Shown here: positions 1-7,650 of the stretch, piece by piece
Layout: the number at the start of each line of letters is the position of its first letter
How positions within the stretch are numbered: the stretch's first letter is position 1
Assembly: GCA_964504335.1 (NCBI GenBank)
Contig: CAZDET010000106.1
Coordinates: 1 to 12,316 of the forward strand
Length of the DNA: 12,316 nt
Reading direction: 5' to 3'
Origin: CAZDET01 sp964504335
Lineage (GTDB): Bacteria > Bacteroidota > Bacteroidia > Chitinophagales > Saprospiraceae
The notes under the pieces: model-generated
Seen by the model: the letters and a program-made list of their open reading frames with translations, nothing else
Told to the model about the DNA's origin: nothing
The model's database searches: none
Made by a program: the position numbers and the translations under genes

Positions 1-110
1 CGGCCGGAGGACCGAGGGTCCAAGCTATGTCCCGCCGGGTGAAGTTGTTGCCTCCGGCATTTGATGCGTTTGCCCTAGTCATCCGGGGAGAAGAGAAAAT
101 GCCCTAAATA
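1..110. other. Left-edge fragment, undetermined coding status
   Basis: The leftmost bases are GC-rich and stay open in several frames, so the strand cannot be decided. On the plus strand one frame runs from the edge to a stop at 62-64 and another to a stop at 105-107. On the minus strand a frame is open from about 103 to the edge. Any of these could be the end or beginning of a gene lying outside the window. None gives a peptide I recognise. The stretch is too short to assign. Confidence 0.2.
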
Positions 111-119
111 AAGCATTGC

Positions 120-137
120 GTTTTGCCACGGCAAAAC
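120..137 (-). terminator. Hairpin downstream of cca, probable terminator
   Basis: The inverted repeat GTTTTGCC / GGCAAAAC starts about 22 nt after the cca stop codon. On the minus strand it is followed, after GCAATGC, by a short T-rich run (TTTATTT). The loop is only 2-4 nt. An 8-nt direct repeat, AAAGCATT, flanks the hairpin at 110-117 and 141-148. Position and symmetry fit the end of the dusB-cca transcript, though the T-tract is weak and offset. Confidence 0.5.
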
Positions 138-159
138 CTTAAAGCATTAACTAACTAGC

Positions 160-1587
160 TCACCTTTCAATCTTCCCAACTGAAAGCCCCAATTTCTCCC
201 CTTCCTGCAGCATGAGCTGATAGGCCGCTTCGTATTCGTTTGGAATGTCGCCTTCGAGAATGGCCTCGCGAATAGCATTTTTGATCGTACCTACCTGCTT
301 GCTCGGCTCGATCTGGAAGGTATCCATGATGAGTTCTCCGCTGATGGGGGGTTGCCAGTTGCGGAGGTGGTCTTTTTCTTCGATTTCCTGCAGGCGATCG
401 CGGAGATAGCGATAATTTTCCAGGTAACGCTCCACTTTGCGGGCGTTGCGGGAAGTGATATCCGCCTCGCACAGAATCATGAGATCGTCGATGTCATCGC
501 CCGCTTCGAAGAGGAGGCGGCGCACCGCGCTGTCGGTGATTTCCTCGCTGGTCAGACTGACCGGCCGCTGGTGCAGGCGCACGATTTTCTGGACGAATTT
601 CATCTTGTGATCCTGCGGCAGCCGAAGGCGTCGGAAGATCTTGGGCACCATATTCGCCCCTACGGCATCGTGCCCGTGAAAGGTCCACCCCTGCTCTCTG
701 TGGAACCGTTTGGTGCGCGCTTTGCCAATGTCGTGGAGCAGTGCCGCCCAGCGCAGCCACAGCGAATCGCATGTTCGAGCCAGGTTATCAACGACCTGAA
801 GGGTGTGGTAAAAGTTGTCCTTATGTCGAACCCCGTTGCGGCTTTCCACGCCTTGCAGGGCCACCAACTCCGGCAAAATATAGTGCAGCAATTCGGTGTC
901 GAACAGGATTCGAAATCCGACCGAAGGCTTTGGAGCCAGCAAAATTTTGTTGAGTTCGGTGGCGATCCGCTCCCAGCTCACGATGTCGAGCCGTTCTTTA
1001 TTCTTGGACAGTGCCTCGTAGGTCTGTCGCTCAATTTCAAACCCAAGCTGGGTGGAAAAGCGAACGGCGCGGAGCATGCGCAGCGGATCGTCCTTAAACG
1101 TTTTACTCGGTTCCAAGGGCGTCTTAATGATCTTTTGCTCTAAGTGCTCCAAACCGTGGAAGGGATCGATAAGCGCGCCGAAGTTGTGCTTGTTCAAGCT
1201 AATTGCCAGGGCATTGATGGTGAAATCACGTCGGTTTTGATCGTCTTCCAGGGTGCCGGATTCCACTACCGGCTTGCGCGAGTCGTAGCGATAACTTTCT
1301 TTGCGGGCCCCCACGAACTCGACCTCCATATCCTGGTGCTTCAACATAGCGGTTCCGAAACGCTTAAAGACCGTCACACGGGGCCGCGGACGCAATTTGG
1401 AGGCTACCAGACGGGCAAGTTGCATGCCATTTCCGACGCAGACGATATCGACATCCTTACTGGGGCGGGCCAGTAGCCGGTCGCGCACATACCCCCCTAC
1501 TATGTAGGTGGGAAAATCCAACTCCTCTGCCGCCTGGCTGATGATGTTGAAGATTTTACGTTCGTACGTTGTGATGTCAAATACCAT
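160..1587 (-). CDS. cca: CCA tRNA nucleotidyltransferase with HD domain
   Basis: This 475-residue protein should add or repair the 3'-terminal CCA of tRNAs in the cytoplasm, using CTP and ATP. The class II nucleotidyltransferase head is clear. IVGGYVRDRLL (residues 29-39) binds nucleotide, and the DVD at 45-47 holds the two metal-binding aspartates. RRDFTINALA (119-128) and DDPLRMLRAVRF (166-177) are the next conserved motifs, and WERIATEL (205-212) matches the ERxxxE motif. A C-terminal HD phosphohydrolase-type domain follows, with H261, LLHDIGKA (283-290) and FHGHD (303-307). That domain often gives 2',3'-cyclic phosphodiesterase or phosphatase activity in CCA enzymes. The length fits bacterial CCA/PcnB-like proteins of this group. 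Poly(A) polymerase shares the fold, but the HD tail and the neighbouring dusB favour CCA addition. It starts 56 nt after dusB ends, so a shared transcript is likely. No good Shine-Dalgarno sits at the usual distance; an AGGAG lies about 16 nt upstream. Confidence 0.93.
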   Translation of the reverse strand: MVFDITTYERKIFNIISQAAEELDFPTYIVGGYVRDRLLARPSKDVDIVCVGNGMQLARLVASKLRPRPRVTVFKRFGTAMLKHQDMEVEFVGARKESYRYDSRKPVVESGTLEDDQNRRDFTINALAISLNKHNFGALIDPFHGLEHLEQKIIKTPLEPSKTFKDDPLRMLRAVRFSTQLGFEIERQTYEALSKNKERLDIVSWERIATELNKILLAPKPSVGFRILFDTELLHYILPELVALQGVESRNGVRHKDNFYHTLQVVDNLARTCDSLWLRWAALLHDIGKARTKRFHREQGWTFHGHDAVGANMVPKIFRRLRLPQDHKMKFVQKIVRLHQRPVSLTSEEITDSAVRRLLFEAGDDIDDLMILCEADITSRNARKVERYLENYRYLRDRLQEIEEKDHLRNWQPPISGELIMDTFQIEPSKQVGTIKNAIREAILEGDIPNEYEAAYQLMLQEGEKLGLSVGKIER

Positions 1588-1643
1588 AGGCGTACTTGTC
1601 GCCGCTCCTGTAATGAGATTCGTTTTCGTTTATAAGTCGTCCA

Positions 1644-2645
1644 TTATACGGAAACCGCTACCTCTGTTTGGCTGTACACGCGCTCGATTTCATCAAGCGT
1701 GGCAAATAGAATGGCCGGGTCGTGTTCCGTCACCAAGATCTTTCGATATTCCTTTATGTGCGGAAATCCGCGAAAATAATTCGTGTAATGCCGCCGCATT
1801 TCCAAAACCCCCAGCTTCGGGCCTTTCCAATCCAGGCTATGCCGCAAATGCTGACGAGCCGCTCCCACCCGTTCTTCAACGGTTGGTGGCTCGAGGAGCT
1901 GCCCGGTAGCAAAATAATGCTTTATCTCGCGAAAAATCCAGGGATAGCCAATGCTGGCCCGACCAATCATGATTCCGTCTACACCGTAGCGGTCGCGGTA
2001 GGCAGCTGCTTTCTGCGGGCTGTCGATATCCCCGTTTCCAAAGACCGGAATGTGTATTCTGGGGTTGTTCTTTACCTCCGCGATCAAGCGCCAATCGGCC
2101 TCCCCTTTGTACATCTGTTTGCGGGTACGCCCGTGGATGCTAATCGCCTGAATGCCCACATCCTGAAGCCGCTCCGCTACATCCACAATGTACTTCGTTT
2201 GCTCATCCCAGCCCAGGCGGGTTTTTACAGTTACCGGAAGGTTGGTCCGCTCAACAATGGCCTTGGTGAGTGCCACCATCTTGGGGATATCTTGCAGGAT
2301 GCCGGCTCCGGCACCCTTACAGGTCACCTTTTTCACCGGACAGCCATAGTTGATGTCCAATACTTCCGGCCGGGCCTCCTCTACGATGTCGGCGGCCTTT
2401 ACCATGCTGTCCAATTCCGCTCCGAAAATCTGTATCCCGATCGGGCGCTCGTAATCGTAAATATCCAGCTTCTGCACGCTTTTCGCGGCATCGCGAATTA
2501 GCCCCTCCACCGAAATGAATTCGGTATACATCATATCACATCCCTGCGCCTTGCACAAGGCCCGAAACGGCGGATCACTGACATCCTCCATCGGTGCCAG
2601 CAACAAGGGAAATTGCCCCAGTTCAACTGCTCCAATTTTAACCAT
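1644..2645 (-). CDS. dusB: tRNA-dihydrouridine synthase (DusB type)
   Basis: The protein is an FMN- and NADPH-dependent enzyme that reduces uridines in the tRNA D-loop to dihydrouridine. At 333 residues it has the usual DUS length. Visible motifs are LLLAPMEDVSDPPFR (14-28, FMN-binding start of the TIM barrel), DINYGCPVKKV (97-107) with the catalytic Cys102, VKTRLGW (140-146), ISIHGRTR (169-176), FGNGDI (202-207) and DGIMIGRASIGYPWIF (223-238, phosphate-binding end of the barrel). The C-terminal helical domain binds tRNA. I chose the ATG at 2645 over an in-frame GTG at 2654, because the GTG overlaps the AGGAG ribosome site that serves the ATG. cca follows 56 nt downstream, giving a tRNA-maturation pair. 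The metallopeptidase upstream ends 96 nt away with no clear hairpin between them, so read-through is possible. The DusB subfamily assignment rests on general similarity to bacterial DusB (nifR3-like) sequences. Confidence 0.95.
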   Translation of the reverse strand: MVKIGAVELGQFPLLLAPMEDVSDPPFRALCKAQGCDMMYTEFISVEGLIRDAAKSVQKLDIYDYERPIGIQIFGAELDSMVKAADIVEEARPEVLDINYGCPVKKVTCKGAGAGILQDIPKMVALTKAIVERTNLPVTVKTRLGWDEQTKYIVDVAERLQDVGIQAISIHGRTRKQMYKGEADWRLIAEVKNNPRIHIPVFGNGDIDSPQKAAAYRDRYGVDGIMIGRASIGYPWIFREIKHYFATGQLLEPPTVEERVGAARQHLRHSLDWKGPKLGVLEMRRHYTNYFRGFPHIKEYRKILVTEHDPAILFATLDEIERVYSQTEVAVSV

Positions 2646-2653
2646 ATTCCACA

Positions 2654-2658
2654 CTCCT
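2654..2658 (-). promoter_or_regulatory. Ribosome binding site of dusB
   Basis: AGGAG on the minus strand lies 8 nt before the ATG at 2645. It decides the start: the in-frame GTG at 2654 would begin inside this site. It is the only well-placed Shine-Dalgarno I found in the window, where most genes lack one, as is common in Bacteroidota. Confidence 0.7.
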
Positions 2659-2714
2659 GTTCATCACGTATAAAAACGCGAAAATACAAAAAGGTTTCCA
2701 GGAAAGGAGAGAGA

Positions 2715-2738
2715 GGTGTGGGTGTGGGTGTAGGTGTT
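2715..2738. repeat. Tandem hexamer repeat GGTGTN x4
   Basis: Four consecutive hexamers read GGTGTG, GGTGTG, GGTGTA, GGTGTT on the plus strand. They lie 3 nt beyond the metallopeptidase stop codon and about 70 nt before the dusB start, next to a short GA-rich run. On the minus-strand transcript this is a C/A-rich, unstructured track. Copy-number change would alter the spacer but not either reading frame. Confidence 0.75.
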
Positions 2739-2741
2739 TCT

Positions 2742-4037
2742 TTATGGGCGATATACATTTTGGGTGAATCCCCAGAAGCTGGTATCAGTGGCCGTTACCG
2801 TGCTTCCTGGTTCCAGGATTACAATCCCGGATTTTCGGTAATCACCGCGGCGCAACTTGTCGTAGGGTTTTCCGAGGAAAATACCCCGCGTATTGAATCC
2901 ACCCCATTCGGCATCCGGGCAGAGCTGGGTGATGTGCGCCCCATCTTTAACCTCCACCACACTCCCGACTTCCACTTCCAACTGCGCCCCGCCACCAAAG
3001 CGAACTTCATTCGCAATCGTAAGGGTAGCGCCATTGGTTACCTGTACATCGCGGTGCATCAGCAGCGCATTGCCCGACCATTCGGTATCCTTATCAATGA
3101 CAATCGGCCGGGCGGGCGGCAATTCACAAAAGCCGGCGTAGGGCAGGTCGTTGGCCAAGGCGTAATTAAACATCGTCTCCCATTGGCAAGGGGTCAATGC
3201 CGATTGATGCCCGTTGTATCCCATCAGGTTATTGCCGATGCCCCAGGGGCAGGGGGTCTGGTTACAGCCCCAGCACTTACCACAGTCACCATCGGCAGCG
3301 TTGCCCGTACATTGGGCATAGGCATTCATATCATAGCAGGTATTCTGGCAGCTGAATGCGTGAGGCAAGTTGTGAATATGTCCGATTTCGTGATTGATCA
3401 CGCGGGCAAAGAGCCACGGTTCCCACCTGCCGTCCGCGTACGTATGCCCGATATTGTGAATATTCACCGCCCCCCCGGAGCGCCCGCTTGTCGAACCACC
3501 GATAAACCAAATCGTATCACCCGGTGCCTTGGCCTGGGGCAAGTCGAACAGTATGACCTCCAATACATCATCGCGGTACTCGATTTCCCGTCGCGATTCG
3601 TGCACGTACACCCCCGGATGCTCGGTCGTTTTATCCTCCTCATACAGCGCGAGTCGAATGCGACTGTTCGATACCTTGGCGGCACCACCGAACTGATCGG
3701 CGTGCAGGTCATTCCAAATGCCGTTGCAATGCCACAGCAGCTGCAAGGCCGCCTCCGGCGCGTAGAAGTGCCGGTCGCCTTCGGGATCGAAATGAAACCG
3801 GTATCCGTCGGAATTGACGAAGTGAAAATTCACATAAATCGTATAATAAGGCAACTCCAGATACTCCTCCTCCGTGAGCCCTCGGAGCAATGTATCCGGG
3901 CGCTCGTTGATACCCATCGGTTTTAGATTGGTGTGGCAGTGCATCGTGGCCGAAATGGTCTCGGAAGAACCGTCAGGAGCAACTAGTAAAAAAAGAAAAT
4001 GCAGGCGGAGTAAAGAATAAAGCAGTATTAATAGCAT
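2742..4037 (-). CDS. Secreted metzincin-type zinc metallopeptidase with partial beta-helix tail
   Basis: The protein has 431 residues from the ATG at 4037. I chose this start because a hydrophobic signal-peptide-like run (LLILLYSLL, then LHFLFLLVA) follows at once. The frame is open further upstream, but that extension would begin in the phosphatase terminator region. The catalytic motif HEIGHIHNLPH (216-226) is the extended zincin pattern, three zinc histidines plus Glu217, with Asn where Gly is commoner. NNLMGY (270-275) supplies the Met-turn. This points to a metzincin, probably near the pappalysin/cytophagalysin (M43) group, cleaving proteins outside the cytoplasm. Between the zinc site and Met-turn lies a Cys-rich insert with seven cysteines, including CGKCWGC. 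From about residue 308 the chain becomes beta-strand-rich (GATLTI, then GSVVEVKDGAHI), like the first coils of a beta-helix, and then stops abruptly. No T9SS sorting domain is present. Family membership is inferred from motifs; substrate is unknown. Confidence 0.8.
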   Translation of the reverse strand: MLLILLYSLLRLHFLFLLVAPDGSSETISATMHCHTNLKPMGINERPDTLLRGLTEEEYLELPYYTIYVNFHFVNSDGYRFHFDPEGDRHFYAPEAALQLLWHCNGIWNDLHADQFGGAAKVSNSRIRLALYEEDKTTEHPGVYVHESRREIEYRDDVLEVILFDLPQAKAPGDTIWFIGGSTSGRSGGAVNIHNIGHTYADGRWEPWLFARVINHEIGHIHNLPHAFSCQNTCYDMNAYAQCTGNAADGDCGKCWGCNQTPCPWGIGNNLMGYNGHQSALTPCQWETMFNYALANDLPYAGFCELPPARPIVIDKDTEWSGNALLMHRDVQVTNGATLTIANEVRFGGGAQLEVEVGSVVEVKDGAHITQLCPDAEWGGFNTRGIFLGKPYDKLRRGDYRKSGIVILEPGSTVTATDTSFWGFTQNVYRP

Positions 4038-4133
4038 ATCGGGCTGGGTATCTGTCAGCCAATGGGGCTGTCTAATAGAAACGATAACCAACCGGAATTG
4101 CTTACAACAATAACAGGAAGTTAAGAACTTAGA

Positions 4134-4170
4134 GGTAGCAAGGAACCTCGGAAGAGCCCTCCTTGCTACC
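4134..4170 (-). terminator. Hairpin terminator after the PhoD-like gene
   Basis: A perfect 11-bp inverted repeat, GGTAGCAAGGA / TCCTTGCTACC, with a 15-nt loop begins 12 nt after the phosphatase stop codon. No T-tract follows on the minus strand, so the hairpin may end transcription weakly or protect the mRNA 3' end. It lies upstream of the metallopeptidase start at 4037 and argues against an earlier start for that gene. Confidence 0.6.
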
Positions 4171-4182
4171 AATTATCACGGT

Positions 4183-7100
4183 TTACTTATTGATCATCAA
4201 CCGGGCATTCCCCTCCAAACCATTCAACAGCGTCTGTACGTAGTAGGTACCACTGGGCAAGCCCCGAACGTCCAGGCGTTGCTCCGCAATGGCTCCTTCC
4301 TTTTCGAATTCCAGGATACCCACGCGGCGTCCCATTTGGTCAACTACCCGGGCAAATACCTTCCCGGATGTGGCGCCTTCCACTCGTAGCGTCACCCAAC
4401 TCTGAGTAATCGGGGGGTTCGGATAGAGACTAATCTTGGTACCGTCATCCATAATCGCAGCTGATACGGGCTGGTTGCTTACTGCCGGTGCCGTTTGACG
4501 GAAAGCAGTCCCTTCGATCACTTCGAATCGAACGGTAATCGGCTGCCCGGCTGTTCCACGACCGTTGCCCTCATCGTAAGGCGTGGCGGTGAGCGTGTAG
4601 GTACCGGCAGGCAGTTGGCGGGCGTTATTGCTACCTGTTCCAACTCGGTCACCAAATAGGTAGTAGGGTTGAATATTTTCGGTGCGGCGAGACCGGACTG
4701 GTCCGTCGATTTCAAATACCACACTACCAACGACCGGCGGGTCAGTCACCGCTTCGATATTCAACGGCACATTGCCGATAGCCCCCAAATCGATGGTGGT
4801 GCCGTCGGTCAACTGCTCGACGATTACCTCGTCATTATTGACTCCGGTAAGGCGTAGGGCTGTCACAGCGTCTTGGGGTGCTTCTACAACAATCGTCTCG
4901 CTTGCGGTGCTGGTCGCACCGAGGTCGTCGGTTACTTCCAGCGTTACCACATAGGTGCCGACAGCCTGGAAGGTATTCATCACCGTCACACCTTCCGCCG
5001 CATTACCATCACCGAAATCCCAGCGATAGGCCACGATGTTGCCATCGGCATCGGTAGAAGCAGAGGCATCGAAACTGACCATGAGCGGCACAATACCCAA
5101 CACCCGATCGGTAGTAAAACGGGCTACGGGAGCCTGATTCTCGGTTACTTCAAATTCGATCGTCTGCGTTTGTCCGGCCATACCACGACCATTGGCTTCA
5201 CTGAATGGGGTTACGCGCAGGGTGTAGCTACCCACCTCCAGGTGCCGGGCCCGGTTGGTAGTGCGATCGGTATTATTGCCAAACAAGAAGTACGGTACTT
5301 CATTTTCCACGCTCATTTCTTCGATCGGCCCGCTTAGCTCAAATGCAACACTTCCCGTTTCCTCTGGCAGGGTCAGCGCCTTGATATTGAAAGCGAGGTC
5401 CCCTACCACGTCCAGGTTGATAACCGTGCCGTCGGTGAGGTTGTCGATTACCACTTCGTCGTTGTTCGAAGTGGTCAATTGCAATCCGACGATCATCGGA
5501 GCGGGGGCAGGTGTTTCGATCACTTCGAACTGTGCTGTCAAGGATTGGCCGGGCATTCCCATTGCACCAGCCTCGCTGTAGGGGGTAGCAGTTAGGGTAT
5601 AGGTTCCAACCGGTAGTTCTTTGGCACGATTCGAGCCCGAACCCGTGCTGTTTCCGAACAGGAAGTAGGGTGCTTCATTTTCGACGCGACGCTGGTTTAC
5701 CGGACCACTTAATTCGAGCACGACGCTACCCACCTGAGCCGGACGGGTAATAGATTGCAGGTTGACGGCCAGATCGTCGAGGTTGCTGCGATCGATGACG
5801 GCTCCGTCCAGATCGGCCAGTAATACGTTGCTGTTTTCGGAAGTCGTCAGGTAAAAGCGCTCGATTTTGGCGGGCTTACCGGCACTTTCTGCACCTTGAG
5901 TCAAGCGATTAGCACCATTGTCCGTGCCGACACCGACGCCGAAGGACTCGTTTTCATTCGGCTCCTGTCGGGTTTCGATGTAGTAATAATTAGCCTGAGC
6001 GCGATCCGCTTTCAGGTCGATCACGAAATAGCCGTGCTGGATGAGATCAGCGTGCTTCAGGTGTGGATTTGGGTTGAGCTCAGCCAACTCCGGTGGGATG
6101 GGCAGTCCTGTCAGCCCAAGCGGATTGTTGATCGCAAATTGGAATAATTGAGCCAACTCCAATCCAACAATTTCGTCGAAGTTATCAGAACTGATACTTG
6201 GACCGACGAATTCGACGGCTACCGACCCGGCGCCGGATGCGGGATCGTAGGTGGGGGTCACGGGTACCGGCGGCTGCCCTACGAAAGGAACAGCCGGATT
6301 GACTCCTGTTAAAGCCACCGGCTCCAGGGAAAGATCGAACGCGTAAGAGGTGTGGGCATCCCCTGTAACAATCACCACATTATCGATAGGATTGGTGCCG
6401 GCGAGCCCTCCGATGAAGGAAATCAGCTCCGCCCGCTCGGCCGGATAGCCACCCCAGGAATCGAGAAAAAGGTTCTGTGCAGCGGTAGCATTAGGCGCCA
6501 ATGGATTATTCGGATCGCCCCCCCACCAAGTATTGAGCTGGCCAAAGGCCGTCTGTTGGCCGATTACTTTCCACTGCGCCGTCGAGCTCGCCAGCCCGTC
6601 CTTCAGCCAAGCCTTCTGCCGCTCTCCGAGCATGGTACGGTTCTCATCGTACATGAAGGGATTATCTACAGAAACCGGCGAGCCGGGAATGAAGGTAATA
6701 TCACGGCCTTCCAGACGGGTCTCCAGCATGAAAAGATCGACCAGATCACCGTAGCTCAACTTGCGAAACAGCGGTACCTGCGTCACGTCCGGCCGAACGG
6801 GGATCCACTCGTCATATACTTTCTTTGCGCGGGCCTTGCGCTCCTCCCAGGGGCCTTCCGTAGCCGGATTGTGCGCGCCTGCCCCATCCCTGTAGGCTTC
6901 GTTGGCCGATTCGTGGTCATCCCACACCGCGATGAAAGGATGCATCTGGTGTACCCGACGCAAATCGGGATCGAGGCGATACTGACTGTAGCGCGCGCGG
7001 TATTCGTCGGTGGATACAGCCTCTGAATTCAGGCTGTGCGGCCGCTCGGGAATTCCGCCGCCGCCGTCTTCATAGATATAATCACCGAGCATGATGACCG

Positions 7101-7614
7101 CATCCAGGTCCTCCCGATCGGCAATGCGCGCATAGGAATTGTAATATCCGGATGGGTAGCGCGCGCAGGAAGTCACCGCAAAGCGCAACTGATCGACCGG
7201 CCCCGCCGGAGCCGTCAGCGTACGGCCTATCACCGACCGGACTCCGTCCGCCTCAAAGGCGTAGTAGTAGGTAGTGTAGGGCTCCAAACCGGTGACATCG
7301 AGCTTAACGGTGTAATCCCGATCCGGCCCCGTCGTAAAGGTACCCGACTGAATAACGTTGTTCAAATCCGGATCGGTGCCCATCATCCAGCTCACCTCGA
7401 CCGCAGCAGGCGCGCCGCTGGTAGGTGTGTAACGGGTCCAGATAATGACCGCATCGGAAAGGGGGTCGCCCGACGCAACCCCGTGGTAAAAGGGTGCCAA
7501 CTCAGGGTCTAGCTCCTGAGCCAACGCAGGCGTCGATACCAACAACCCGCCGAAAAGTGCCATTGCACAAACAATGGTCACTTTTGCGAAAGTAATCTTC
7601 ATTGGGAATCTCAT
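4183..7614 (-). CDS. Secreted PhoD-like phosphatase with three repeat modules, PKD domain and T9SS sorting domain
   Basis: The protein has 1143 residues. Residues 1-33 form a signal peptide (basic start, LFGGLLV core, ALAQ end), and M5 (7602) is an alternative start. A PhoD N-terminal domain (about 40-135, FYHGVASGDPL, then VIIWTR) leads into the metallophosphatase core. VTSCARY (147-153) carries the Cys expected to bind iron in PhoD. GDYIYED (177-183), VWDDHE (230-235) and VTGDAH (416-421) are the metal-binding motifs. By family the enzyme hydrolyses phosphomonoesters or diesters with Fe and Ca ions. Next come three related beta-rich modules (about 584-700, 707-824 and 916-1034) with a PKD domain (826-912; WDFGDG) between the second and third. 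A type A T9SS sorting domain (about 1060-1143; YPNP, LPSGTYYVQTL, ARLMINK) implies Sec export followed by T9SS secretion or surface anchoring. Neighbouring secreted proteins agree with an extracellular nutrient-scavenging role. The exact substrate cannot be read from sequence. Confidence 0.92.
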   Translation of the reverse strand: MRFPMKITFAKVTIVCAMALFGGLLVSTPALAQELDPELAPFYHGVASGDPLSDAVIIWTRYTPTSGAPAAVEVSWMMGTDPDLNNVIQSGTFTTGPDRDYTVKLDVTGLEPYTTYYYAFEADGVRSVIGRTLTAPAGPVDQLRFAVTSCARYPSGYYNSYARIADREDLDAVIMLGDYIYEDGGGGIPERPHSLNSEAVSTDEYRARYSQYRLDPDLRRVHQMHPFIAVWDDHESANEAYRDGAGAHNPATEGPWEERKARAKKVYDEWIPVRPDVTQVPLFRKLSYGDLVDLFMLETRLEGRDITFIPGSPVSVDNPFMYDENRTMLGERQKAWLKDGLASSTAQWKVIGQQTAFGQLNTWWGGDPNNPLAPNATAAQNLFLDSWGGYPAERAELISFIGGLAGTNPIDNVVIVTGDAHTSYAFDLSLEPVALTGVNPAVPFVGQPPVPVTPTYDPASGAGSVAVEFVGPSISSDNFDEIVGLELAQLFQFAINNPLGLTGLPIPPELAELNPNPHLKHADLIQHGYFVIDLKADRAQANYYYIETRQEPNENESFGVGVGTDNGANRLTQGAESAGKPAKIERFYLTTSENSNVLLADLDGAVIDRSNLDDLAVNLQSITRPAQVGSVVLELSGPVNQRRVENEAPYFLFGNSTGSGSNRAKELPVGTYTLTATPYSEAGAMGMPGQSLTAQFEVIETPAPAPMIVGLQLTTSNNDEVVIDNLTDGTVINLDVVGDLAFNIKALTLPEETGSVAFELSGPIEEMSVENEVPYFLFGNNTDRTTNRARHLEVGSYTLRVTPFSEANGRGMAGQTQTIEFEVTENQAPVARFTTDRVLGIVPLMVSFDASASTDADGNIVAYRWDFGDGNAAEGVTVMNTFQAVGTYVVTLEVTDDLGATSTASETIVVEAPQDAVTALRLTGVNNDEVIVEQLTDGTTIDLGAIGNVPLNIEAVTDPPVVGSVVFEIDGPVRSRRTENIQPYYLFGDRVGTGSNNARQLPAGTYTLTATPYDEGNGRGTAGQPITVRFEVIEGTAFRQTAPAVSNQPVSAAIMDDGTKISLYPNPPITQSWVTLRVEGATSGKVFARVVDQMGRRVGILEFEKEGAIAEQRLDVRGLPSGTYYVQTLLNGLEGNARLMINK
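4513..4869 (-). repeat. Module copy 3 in the PhoD-like protein
   Basis: Residues 916-1034. This copy shares with the others the landmarks LTDGTTIDL, VGSVVFEIDGPV, PYYLFGD, GTYTLTATPYDE and TAGQPITVRFEVIE. It is closer to copy 2 near its start (NNDEVIV against NNDEVVI) and to copy 1 around the GTYTLTATPY strand. It is the last extracellular module before the sorting domain. Confidence 0.85.
4879..5139 (-). other. PKD domain segment in the PhoD-like protein
   Basis: Residues 826-912 carry the PKD hallmarks: APVARFTTD at the start, SFDASASTDADG, the diagnostic YRWDFGDG, and a final GTYVVTLEVTDDLGATS strand pair. PKD domains are Ig-like spacers or binding modules in secreted bacterial enzymes. 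This one separates module copies 2 and 3. Confidence 0.9.
5143..5496 (-). repeat. Module copy 2 in the PhoD-like protein
   Basis: Residues 707-824. Landmarks are LTTSNNDEVVIDNLTDGT, GSVAFELSGPI, PYFLFGN, GSYTLRVTPFSEANGRG and AGQTQTIEFEVTE. It follows copy 1 directly after a short Pro/Ala linker (TPAPAP), and the PKD domain follows it. Confidence 0.85.
5515..5865 (-). repeat. Module copy 1 in the PhoD-like protein
   Basis: Residues 584-700. Landmarks are FYLTTSENSNVLLADL, VGSVVLELSGPV, PYFLFGN, GTYTLTATPYSE and GQSLTAQFEVIE. It is the most diverged copy at its N-terminal end (AVIDRSNLDDLAVNL against the LTDGT...INL pattern). It joins the catalytic domain through a Gly/Asn-rich linker. Confidence 0.8.
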
Positions 7615-7616
7615 TT

Positions 7617-7650
7617 AAGTGGATATAATTAAAATTCAAAATATCCACTT
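7617..7650 (-). promoter_or_regulatory. Perfect inverted repeat in the leader of the PhoD-like gene
   Basis: AAGTGGATAT (7617-7626) and ATATCCACTT (7641-7650) form a 10-bp perfect inverted repeat around a 14-nt AT-only core. The inner arm ends 2 nt before the ATG at 7614. In mRNA this would make a stem-loop directly in front of the start; in DNA it could be an operator for a dimeric regulator. Phosphate-responsive control is a guess only; no known Pho-box is recognised. Confidence 0.5.

Noticed and set aside
352..1143. Plus-strand open frame of 263 codons
   Set aside because: Antisense to cca, whose catalytic and HD motifs fix the coding strand.
2531..2758. Minus-strand 75-codon frame encoding a Pro-Thr repeat
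   Set aside because: The PT repeat is only the translated hexamer tract, and the frame then overlaps dusB out of frame.
2613..3926. Long plus-strand open frame of 437 codons
   Set aside because: It lies opposite the metallopeptidase and part of dusB, both with clear family motifs on the minus strand; its translation has no recognisable domain.
4038..4172. Upstream extension of the metallopeptidase by 45 codons
   Set aside because: It would start in the hairpin region after the phosphatase gene and place the signal-peptide-like segment internally.
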